Under the pieces are notes generated by a model. The model ran no database searches, was not told the origin of the DNA, and saw nothing but the letters and a program-made list of their open reading frames with translations. A stretch of 12,168 bases of DNA from an uncultured Micrococcaceae bacterium (GTDB lineage: Bacteria; Actinomycetota; Actinomycetes; Actinomycetales; Micrococcaceae): contig CALBOC010000064.1 of the NCBI GenBank assembly GCA_937896705.1, positions 1 to 12,168 on the forward strand. Reading direction: 5' to 3'. A program made the translations under genes and the position numbers. Of the stretch, positions 6,083 to 12,168 are shown in pieces; the stretch's first letter is position 1; each line of letters opens with the position of its first letter.

Positions 6083-7282
6083 TTAGTTCCAGGAGCGTTC
6101 ATCGACTAATACCGGACCGTCAGCCGGTAGCTCAGTCACCTGCTGCACCTCGGCATTGAACCGCAAGGCGGTACGAATACGATCCTGTATTTCATCATCG
6201 AGCGACTGGTCTGATGCGCTGACATACTCGCAACACACCGCATCTCGATGGTTCTCCCGGGTAATCACAAACCGGAAGCGGGTCAGCCCCGCAACATCTT
6301 GGAACACCGCTTCAGCCTGCCGAGGATGTAAAAACATGCCCCGTACTTTCACGGCTTCACCGGTGCGTCCCAGAATGCCGACCAGTCGCCTGCGACCCTT
6401 GCTATCAGTGACCGGGTCGCCATTGTCATCTGTGACCCAGGCCGACAGGTCACCGGTGCCAAACCGCAGCAGCGGAGCCTGGGGCCGAACGAGGGTAACG
6501 ACCACCTCCCCCTGACCTGAGGTCAGCGGCTCGCCCGTTCCGAGGTCACAGACCTGCACATCGATCTGCGGGCCCTCAACCATGCCCGGACCGGTCCCAT
6601 CCTCATATGAGATCAGACCTGCCTCGGCAGACCCATAAGCCATGCGCACCGAGGGTACCCACTGTTGGAGTGCTGCTCGCAGATCTTCTGGGAGCGGTTC
6701 AGCGGTAACCAGTGCGTACTGCACTGGAAAATCCGCTGGACTCATGCCCGCCTCAGCCGCGACATCGATGAGTGCTTTGAGATAACTCGGCAGGCCCACA
6801 TACCCCCGAATCTGGAGATCCCGAATCGCTTGGACTTGGAGTTGTTGACTCCCAATCCCGCCCGGCAGCACCGTGGCTCCGGCGGCCACGATAGCTTCAT
6901 CAAACATCGCGCCTGCCGGTGAGAGGTGATACCCAAAGCAGTTGAGCACCACATCGGCTGGTCGCAGACCGGCACTGTCCAGTGCTTGGGCCCACCGCCA
7001 CGGATCGGCACCCGGCGGTTGTGCTTCATAAATGGGCCCGGGCGACTGAAAGATCCTGCGGGGTGTCCAGTGTCGACTTTGCTCGACTCGAGCGGCCACC
7101 AGCTCATCTTTGGATTGCACGGGGAGCTGATCGAGCTGGCGGATGTCGTCAATCTGCGACGGCTCCAATCCGGCATCCTCGAATCGGGTCGCCAGGTTCG
7201 GATCATCGCTGACCAGTTGTGGTAACAGTGCCCCGAGTGTGTCGTTGTGATGTGTTGCTGAGCTAGAGGAATCCTCCTGCAC
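6083..7282 (-). CDS. PaaK-like adenylate-forming protein with altered ATP-binding motifs
   Basis: Related to phenylacetate-CoA ligases, which activate an aromatic acid with ATP and then join it to CoA. Numbering below counts from a GTG at 7291 (402 residues). Family features are YGSAEAG (219-225, the A5 motif), RFGTGD (276-281, A7) and GRTGEAVKVRGMFLHP (308-323, A8). The normal P-loop (SSGTTGKPT type) is replaced by QSPGPIYEAQPPG (82-94), and no lysine occurs after K315, so the usual C-terminal catalytic lysine (A10) is missing; the end reads DGPVLVDERSW where active enzymes often carry DGK. I prefer the GTG at 7282 (399 residues) because AGAAGG lies eight bases before it, whereas that site overlaps the GTG at 7291. 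It follows livF by a few bases and is last in the operon. Family assignment is firm; activity and substrate are uncertain. From memory, SPGPIYE-type relatives recur next to such transporters. Confidence 0.85.
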   Translation of the reverse strand: MQEDSSSSATHHNDTLGALLPQLVSDDPNLATRFEDAGLEPSQIDDIRQLDQLPVQSKDELVAARVEQSRHWTPRRIFQSPGPIYEAQPPGADPWRWAQALDSAGLRPADVVLNCFGYHLSPAGAMFDEAIVAAGATVLPGGIGSQQLQVQAIRDLQIRGYVGLPSYLKALIDVAAEAGMSPADFPVQYALVTAEPLPEDLRAALQQWVPSVRMAYGSAEAGLISYEDGTGPGMVEGPQIDVQVCDLGTGEPLTSGQGEVVVTLVRPQAPLLRFGTGDLSAWVTDDNGDPVTDSKGRRRLVGILGRTGEAVKVRGMFLHPRQAEAVFQDVAGLTRFRFVITRENHRDAVCCEYVSASDQSLDDEIQDRIRTALRFNAEVQQVTELPADGPVLVDERSWN

Positions 7283-7297
7283 AATCTTCACCTTCTT

Positions 7298-8140
7298 TCA
7301 GAGCCACCGCTTACGGCGCCTGTAGTGTTTGACGTCTCGATAGCTCTTTTTGCCCTCACCAACGGCGGCCATGCCCAGATAGAACTCTTTGACATCTGGG
7401 TTTTCGGCAAGAGCCTGCGCCGAGTCTTCCAGCATGATCTTGCCTTGTTCCATGAGGTACCCGTGGTGGGCAACCCCCAGCGCAACGGTCGCGTTCTGTT
7501 CAACCACCAAGACCGTCAGACCGGTCTCAGCATTGAGCCGGGCAATCGTTTCGAAGGTTTCTTCGACCAGTTTCGGGGCCAGCCCCAAGGAGGGTTCATC
7601 GAGCATGAGCAGTTTGGGGCGGGCCATCAGGGCCCGCCCGATGGCGAGCATTTGCTGCTCACCACCCGACAAGAAGCCCGCAACCCGCGAGCGCATCTCA
7701 GCCAACCGAGGAAAGAACTCGTAGACGAAATCCAACAGTTCGGCACTGTGTCGTTGGGTATAGGCACCGGCCTGGAGGTTTTCTGCGATCGTGAGGTGTG
7801 GAAAAACGTGGCGCCCTTCCATACTCAGGCTTAACCCCAGCTTGACCCGTTCGGGGGCGTCCATCTTGGTGATGTCAACGCCATCGAAGGTAATTGACCC
7901 GGAGGATACCTCGCCCTGTTCGCTAGGCAACAACCCCGAAGCAGCCTTCAGGGTGGTGGATTTGCCGGCTCCATTGGAGCCCAGCAGCGCCACGATTTGT
8001 CCTTCGGGCACATTGAGCGACAGGCCACGTAACACCAGAATGACGTCGTCGTAGATTACCTCAATGTTGTTGATGGACAACAAGCTGCCGGCCGTGCCTG
8101 GCTGAGCATGCTGGGCGTCGACAACGGGTTGTGAGGTCAT
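7298..8140 (-). CDS. livF: Branched-chain-type ABC transporter ATPase (LivF family)
   Basis: Cytoplasmic ATP-hydrolysing subunit of an importer of the hydrophobic amino acid transporter family; it should pair with a LivG-type ATPase and dock on the LivH/LivM permeases. The 280 residues carry Walker A GSNGAGKST (54-62), the Q-loop region EGRHVFPHLTIAENL (108-122), signature LSGGEQQ (157-163) and Walker B LLMLDEP (177-183). VVEQNA (212-217) occupies the H-loop position, the form usual in LivF. A short N-terminal extension (about 20 residues) and a strongly basic tail (KSYRDVKHYRRRKRWL at the end) make it longer than the roughly 235 residues of a minimal LivF. Its ATG overlaps the stop of the binding-protein gene by four bases (ATGA), with GGAG seven bases before it. 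Assignment to LivF rather than LivG rests on size and the VEQNA motif. Confidence 0.92.
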   Translation of the reverse strand: MTSQPVVDAQHAQPGTAGSLLSINNIEVIYDDVILVLRGLSLNVPEGQIVALLGSNGAGKSTTLKAASGLLPSEQGEVSSGSITFDGVDITKMDAPERVKLGLSLSMEGRHVFPHLTIAENLQAGAYTQRHSAELLDFVYEFFPRLAEMRSRVAGFLSGGEQQMLAIGRALMARPKLLMLDEPSLGLAPKLVEETFETIARLNAETGLTVLVVEQNATVALGVAHHGYLMEQGKIMLEDSAQALAENPDVKEFYLGMAAVGEGKKSYRDVKHYRRRKRWL

Positions 8141-9324
8141 GGCTGGACTCCAGCTTCGATCTCGTTGAGTTGACCATCCTCAACCTGGTAGATGCCAGAG
8201 AATACGGTCCCGCGGTGGGAATCAGTGCTGAATTCCACCGTGCCGTCCCCGATGACTTCACCGGTATCAATGGGTCCCATGGTTTCTAAGGCTTCACGGA
8301 TGTTAGGCCCGGTGAGGTCTTGCTCTTGTTCTAAGGTGTGCCGGATACCTTCGGACATCACGTGCATCGCGTACCAGCCCTGGACGAAGCTGACGACTTC
8401 TTCGCTTGGGTCCGAGCCTTGTTCTTCGAGGTATTCCACGATTGGTTCGTGTCCGGGCTTCTCAGCCGACAGGGGTGCAATGGGTTGGATCATCATGTGG
8501 CCTTCGGCAGCGTCTCCTGCAGAAGTCACAAACAGTTCACTGGAACACCAGTTCAGACACACGATGGTCTGATCACTGCCTTGGCTGTTAATGTCTCGGG
8601 CCAGCTGTGATGCTGGGGCTGCCACGTCTTGGACAATGATGTAGTCCGCATCGCTGACCTGGCTGAGCAGGCCGGTGAAGTTAGTGGTACCCGACGGAAT
8701 GGGGTGCGAGGAGAACTCCAGATCCAGGCCTTCTTCCTCGACCCAGGCCTGACCGTCAGCCACCGGTGAGGTGCCAAATGGGGAGTCGTTGTGGAGTACC
8801 GCGACTGTGGCGCCGCTATCTTGTTCAGCGATCCAGTTCAGAGCGACTCGCATCTGGTCAGAGTAGGTTGGCGCGATCAAAAAGTTATACGGCGATTCTT
8901 CCACGTCGGTCAGTTCTTCGGAGAACGACCCGGAGATAAAGGGCAGTTCATCGTTAGCCACGCGTGTTCGCAGCGCTTCGGTGTCACCGGTGCCCCAGCC
9001 CATAATCGCGACCGCACCGTCATTGACGTACCGGCGGTAGAGGTCTTCCGCCTGGGGAATCTCATAGGCGTAGTCGTTGACGTCGGCTTCAATCATGCGG
9101 CCGTTGATACCGCCATTGTCATTGATGTAGTCGACGTATGCGACGATGCCCTCGCTGTAGGGCGCACCGACGTCACCGGTGGCTCCGGATTGGTCCATAA
9201 TGGCGCCGATTTTGATCGGTTCATCGGATTCAGCCGAAGTGGCGTCGTCTCCCCCGCAGGCGGTCAGGAGCATGGCTGCGACCGCGACCGAGCCGGCAAT
9301 TTTCCAGGTACGTGTGTTCTTCAT
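8137..9324 (-). CDS. ABC transporter substrate-binding lipoprotein (Leu/Ile/Val-binding family)
   Basis: Extracytoplasmic receptor of the importer. The 395-residue protein begins with a lipoprotein signal: basic start MKNTRTWK, hydrophobic stretch, lipobox LTAC with C23 as the lipid-modified cysteine, then an acidic, serine-rich linker. The mature part has the type I periplasmic-binding fold (Peripla_BP_6 family), starting IKIGAIMDQSGATGDVGAPY and continuing through GGINGRMIEADVNDYAYEIP (71-90). The C256-x3-C260 pair (CLNWC) could form a disulphide outside the cell. A good Shine-Dalgarno (GAAGGA, six bases) precedes the ATG, the best in this operon, fitting the higher amount of binding protein usually needed. 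It follows livM after a 57-base gap with no terminator. The ligand cannot be read from sequence; the flanking CoA-ligase genes suggest a carboxylic acid rather than leucine, isoleucine or valine. Confidence 0.92.
   Translation of the reverse strand: MKNTRTWKIAGSVAVAAMLLTACGGDDATSAESDEPIKIGAIMDQSGATGDVGAPYSEGIVAYVDYINDNGGINGRMIEADVNDYAYEIPQAEDLYRRYVNDGAVAIMGWGTGDTEALRTRVANDELPFISGSFSEELTDVEESPYNFLIAPTYSDQMRVALNWIAEQDSGATVAVLHNDSPFGTSPVADGQAWVEEEGLDLEFSSHPIPSGTTNFTGLLSQVSDADYIIVQDVAAPASQLARDINSQGSDQTIVCLNWCSSELFVTSAGDAAEGHMMIQPIAPLSAEKPGHEPIVEYLEEQGSDPSEEVVSFVQGWYAMHVMSEGIRHTLEQEQDLTGPNIREALETMGPIDTGEVIGDGTVEFSTDSHRGTVFSGIYQVEDGQLNEIEAGVQP
8142..8154 (-). promoter_or_regulatory. Small hairpin over the livF ribosome-binding site
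   Basis: On the minus strand GCTGG and CCAGC (8154-8150 and 8146-8142) form a five-base stem with an AGT loop, ending one base before the livF ATG at 8140. The stem and loop include GGAG, the only Shine-Dalgarno candidate for livF. Ribosomes finishing the upstream binding-protein gene would open it, so the hairpin could tie livF translation to its neighbour. It may be a by-product of the codons used. Confidence 0.35.
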
Positions 9325-9381
9325 GTCAGGTCCTTCGTTGTGTATGTGATGGATACAAGGGGGTGAGCAAAACTCGTAGGG

Positions 9382-10452
9382 TCAATATCGGAATGGCCAG
9401 AATCGGAAATATTCTTTGAGGCGCTCCCAAATCCTGTTCAGTCCTCGTGGTTCGAAGATCAGGAACACGATGATGGTCAGACCAAAGATTGCGTGTTCAA
9501 AGGCTGGGAGCTGCTGGCGTAGCGCGGGGGCAACCCCGCCGAGTTCATCGGCCATCATGCGGGTGAACACCGGCAGGAAGGTAATGAAGGTGGCCCCGTA
9601 GATGGACCCAGCCACAGAGCCCAGGCCGCCGACGATGATCATCGCCAGGTACTGGATGGAAACATCCAGGGTGAATCGTTCCCAAGAAATGATTTCCGTA
9701 TAGTGCGCCATCAGGGCACCAGCCAACCCGACGAAACCGTTGGAGACCCCAAAGGCGGTGATCTTTGCCCGAGTCAGGTTGACTCCGATGGCTGAGGCCG
9801 CAATGTCTTGGTCTCGCACGGCCATAAAGGACCGTCCCACACCGGTGCGGAAAATATTGGTGGCAACCAGTGCCGCCAGGATCGTGATGATCAGTAAGAT
9901 GACGTACCACTGCTGTTCGAAGTTGGCCCTGCTGAGACTGAAGCCAAACAGCTCCAGGCGCATGACATCGACGAATCCTCGGCCTTCGGTGAGCCAACCC
10001 CACCGACGGACCACAAAGATGATCACCATTTGGGAGGCTAGGGTGGCGATAGCGAGGTAGAGGCCTTTGAGGCGCAGGGCCGGGAGCCCGAAGATCATGC
10101 CCACGGCCGCCGTGAGTAACACGGCTCCAATGATTGAGAACAACACGGGCACGCCCAGCCGGTCGGTTAGGATCGCCGAGGTAAACGCTCCGACCGCCAA
10201 GAAGCCGCCTTGGCCCAGCGAAATCTGTCCGGTAAAGCCCACCAGGATATTCAGTCCGATCGCTCCGATCGAGGCGATCAGTGCGGTGTTGACCAGGGCC
10301 ATCCAGTAGTTATCGAAGACCAGTGGAACCAGGATGAGCAGTACTGCGAGCACGATCATCCGGGTGATCTGCGGGGTGGTGTTCCACAGCCGAAGCTCTG
10401 ATTTATATGAGCGGTGATACCGCCCGGTTTCTATCGCTGTAGCCATGGTCAT
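9382..10452 (-). CDS. livM: Branched-chain-type ABC transporter permease (LivM family)
   Basis: Membrane subunit that with LivH forms the transport channel. The 356-residue protein has a hydrophilic N-terminus of about 30 residues and roughly eight to ten hydrophobic segments. Family marks are GLNILVGFTGQISLGQGGF (66-84) and the cytoplasmic loop GRSFMAVRDQDIAASAIGVN (206-225), which contacts the ATPases, followed by GGLGSVAGSIYG (276-287). I chose the ATG at 10452, which shares a base with the livH stop (TGATG) and has AGAGGG about five bases upstream. A TTG one codon earlier and an ATG two codons later are less likely. The C-terminus ends with an aromatic and basic stretch (KEYFRFWPFRY). Translation is probably coupled to livH. 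Confidence 0.93.
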   Translation of the reverse strand: MTMATAIETGRYHRSYKSELRLWNTTPQITRMIVLAVLLILVPLVFDNYWMALVNTALIASIGAIGLNILVGFTGQISLGQGGFLAVGAFTSAILTDRLGVPVLFSIIGAVLLTAAVGMIFGLPALRLKGLYLAIATLASQMVIIFVVRRWGWLTEGRGFVDVMRLELFGFSLSRANFEQQWYVILLIITILAALVATNIFRTGVGRSFMAVRDQDIAASAIGVNLTRAKITAFGVSNGFVGLAGALMAHYTEIISWERFTLDVSIQYLAMIIVGGLGSVAGSIYGATFITFLPVFTRMMADELGGVAPALRQQLPAFEHAIFGLTIIVFLIFEPRGLNRIWERLKEYFRFWPFRY

Positions 10453-11324
10453 CAAACCCTCTCAATTCGTTTCTCACCAAAGATGCCGTAGGGCCGGAAC
10501 AACAGGATCAGTACCAGCACCACGTACGGCACGACCTCGGCGAGCCCTGGATCGAAATAGCCTGAGGTGAACTGCGTGATCAGTCCGATGGTCAGCCCCC
10601 CGACGATGGTGCCGGGCACAGAATCTAGACCGCCCAGAATCACGACGGGGAAGACCAGCAGGCCGAAGTTGACGATACCCATGTCCACGGTGGTCAGATC
10701 TGCCAGCAGTACCCCGGCGACCAGCGCGCTGACTGCGGCCAGTCCCCAGGACATGGTGAAGATTCGTCGGACCGAGATTCCGACCGTCATGGCGGCTTGC
10801 TCGTCGTCTGCCACAGCACGCATCGCGATGCCGTGTTTGGATTTTTGGAAGAACAACGTCAGCAGCGCCAGCACGATAGCTGCTACCGCTAGGACCCACA
10901 GTCTGTTGGCTGGAATGGTCCCTTCTAACACCGGTACCGCGCCGGTTGGAAAGATACTGGGCATAGACCGCGGTTGGGTGCCGAAGAACATTTGGACAAT
11001 GGAACTCAACACGGCGGCCAGACCGATGGTGACCATGATGATCGAGATGTGACTCTGCCCGACCATCGGTCGCAGGATCAATCGCTCGACCAGCACACCG
11101 ACGATGACGGCGACCACAACCCCAACCAACAGCGCAACAAGTATCGGCAGTTGAAACAACACAAAGGCGGTGTAGAAGGTGTAGGCCCCAATGAGCAGGA
11201 ATTCACCTTGAGCAAAGTTGATCACACCGGTGGCTTTGTAGATGAGGACAAACCCCAAGGCTGCGAGCGCTAGGATAGCTCCCTCTGACAGGCCATAGAT
11301 TAAGAGGACGAGAAACTGTGTCAT
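10452..11324 (-). CDS. livH: Branched-chain-type ABC transporter permease (LivH family)
   Basis: Second membrane subunit of the importer, 290 residues, close to the usual length. It shows about eight hydrophobic segments, the family motif GVINFAQGEFLLIGAY (33-48), the cytoplasmic coupling loop KHGIAMRAVADDEQAA (163-178) and GGLDSVPGTIVGG (231-243). Its ATG overlaps the stop of the acyl-CoA synthetase gene by four bases (ATGA), with GGAG nine bases upstream, and its stop overlaps livM by one base. These overlaps make a single polycistronic message very likely. Substrate specificity cannot be deduced from the permease. Confidence 0.94.
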   Translation of the reverse strand: MTQFLVLLIYGLSEGAILALAALGFVLIYKATGVINFAQGEFLLIGAYTFYTAFVLFQLPILVALLVGVVVAVIVGVLVERLILRPMVGQSHISIIMVTIGLAAVLSSIVQMFFGTQPRSMPSIFPTGAVPVLEGTIPANRLWVLAVAAIVLALLTLFFQKSKHGIAMRAVADDEQAAMTVGISVRRIFTMSWGLAAVSALVAGVLLADLTTVDMGIVNFGLLVFPVVILGGLDSVPGTIVGGLTIGLITQFTSGYFDPGLAEVVPYVVLVLILLFRPYGIFGEKRIERV

Positions 11325-12168
11325 AGTCGTGCGCTCCAGACTTTGCGCTGCTTCATGCCAGAGGGGATTTCAAAGTTGTGCAAATCGAAGATTTCTAGCG
11401 GAATAGGACGTTCCACGACCGAGCCGTCCTGATAGGTCACCGAAGAAGTCAGGGTGACGGTGTCAGAGCCGATGGCCAGAGCTTCGATCACGGGAGCGTA
11501 TCGCTCAGCGATCACATTGCGACGGACCTTGCGGGTCCGGGTGATCTCGTCGTCATCAGCGTCGAACTGCTTATGCAGCAGCACAAATCGAGTCACGCGA
11601 ATGTCTTCATTGAGATCTTCATTGGCACGGGCAATCTCGGTGGCGATGAGGTTGTATACCTCTGGTTTGGCGGCTAGATCGGCATACGTGGTGAACGATA
11701 AGCGCTCGTATTCGGCCCAGGCGCCAACGGTGGTCGGATCGATGGTGATGATCGCGTTGAGGCCTGGCAAATGTTGCTGATGCTCGGGGGCTTGTAGCTC
11801 ATCGCTGGCAAAGATCACGGCCTCTTCGATATAGGGCGAGAATTTCAGCTTATTTTCGATGTAAGCATTGGAGTACAGGCTGCCATCGGGCGCGGTACGC
11901 ACGTCTTTGAGACGGTCAATGACCACTAACTGACCATCCTCATCGAGATAGCCCGCATCACCGGTAGCTAACCAACCGTCGGGGCCAATGGCCTCGGCGG
12001 TCGCTTCCGGATTCCGGTAGTAGCCTTTGAACACTGACGAGGAGCGCAACAAGATCTCAGAATTTTCGCCCAGCTGCATTTCCGTATTTTCGATCGGCAC
12101 TCCCACGGTGTCATATTTGACGCTATCGTCTCGGTGCACGACCGCGATGCCGGTGATTTCCGTTTGAC
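11321..12168 (-). CDS. FAA1-type acyl-CoA synthetase (AMP-binding), C-terminal part
   Basis: The frame is open to the window edge, so the start lies outside; 281 residues are visible. The first complete codons read QTEITGIAV, the end of the A5 motif (YGQTE type) of adenylate-forming enzymes. Further motifs are GYYRNPEAT followed by DGWLATGD (A7, about 63-70), the hinge DRLKDV (84-89, A8) and TRTRKVRRNV (209-218) with the C-terminal catalytic lysine (K213, A10), so unlike its PaaK-like neighbour this half looks catalytically intact. The layout is that of FAA1-like long-chain acyl-CoA synthetases, but the hinge is followed by APDGSLYSNAYIENKLKF rather than the more usual GGKNI-type loop, and about 50 extra residues follow the A10 region. 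It likely activates an imported carboxylic acid to its CoA thioester. The substrate may be fatty or aromatic and cannot be told from this part. It overlaps livH by four bases. Confidence 0.92.
   Translation of the reverse strand, partial: QTEITGIAVVHRDDSVKYDTVGVPIENTEMQLGENSEILLRSSSVFKGYYRNPEATAEAIGPDGWLATGDAGYLDEDGQLVVIDRLKDVRTAPDGSLYSNAYIENKLKFSPYIEEAVIFASDELQAPEHQQHLPGLNAIITIDPTTVGAWAEYERLSFTTYADLAAKPEVYNLIATEIARANEDLNEDIRVTRFVLLHKQFDADDDEITRTRKVRRNVIAERYAPVIEALAIGSDTVTLTSSVTYQDGSVVERPIPLEIFDLHNFEIPSGMKQRKVWSARL

Noticed and set aside
6665..7225. Plus-strand open frames opposite the PaaK-like gene
   Set aside because: Antisense shadows without family motifs; the minus-strand frame carries clear adenylate-forming enzyme motifs.
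1..12168. CRISPR arrays, insertion sequences, rRNA, toxin-antitoxin or phage genes
   Set aside because: No regularly spaced repeats, transposase-like proteins or other signs were seen by reading both strands; a computed repeat search could still find short ones.

Overview
The window looks like a chromosomal segment from an actinobacterium. All protein genes lie on the minus strand, starts are often GTG, base composition is moderately GC-rich by eye, and the block argS-lysA-hom-thrB, apparently followed by rho, is a classical actinobacterial arrangement. Order Micrococcales is plausible from the gene order and the less-than-extreme GC, but this is inference; no rRNA or other strong taxonomic marker is present.

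Left half (about 1-5792), read right to left: argS (arginyl-tRNA synthetase), lysA (diaminopimelate decarboxylase), hom (homoserine dehydrogenase with ACT domain) and thrB (homoserine kinase). These cover arginyl-tRNA charging, the last step of lysine synthesis, and the branch towards threonine and methionine. argS and lysA overlap by one base. hom has 73 bases in front of it with a good -10 element, and thrB starts two bases after hom ends. After thrB comes a gene-free stretch of about 270 bases. At the extreme left edge are the first ten codons of a further minus-strand gene with a good Shine-Dalgarno site, most likely rho. argS seems to be transcribed from a promoter placed so that the transcript starts on its GTG codon (leaderless).

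Middle (about 5757-6082): a plus-strand tRNA-Arg(CCG) diverges from argS, with an inverted repeat just before it and a hairpin terminator behind it. A second strong hairpin closes the operon arriving from the right.

Right half (6083-12168), read right to left: a tight operon with a FAA1-type acyl-CoA synthetase (its N-terminal part beyond the window), livH and livM (two branched-chain-type ABC permeases), a lipoprotein substrate-binding protein, livF (ATPase) and a PaaK-like adenylate-forming protein. Three junctions overlap by 1-4 bases. Two CoA-ligase-family genes flanking a complete importer core suggest that the importer takes up a carboxylic acid that is then activated to its CoA thioester, rather than an amino acid. 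The second ATPase, livG, is not in the window and would be expected just to the right. The PaaK-like protein is the most unusual gene: the normal ATP-binding P-loop is replaced and the C-terminal catalytic lysine is absent. I see no insertion sequences, CRISPR arrays, phage genes or other clearly mobile DNA.
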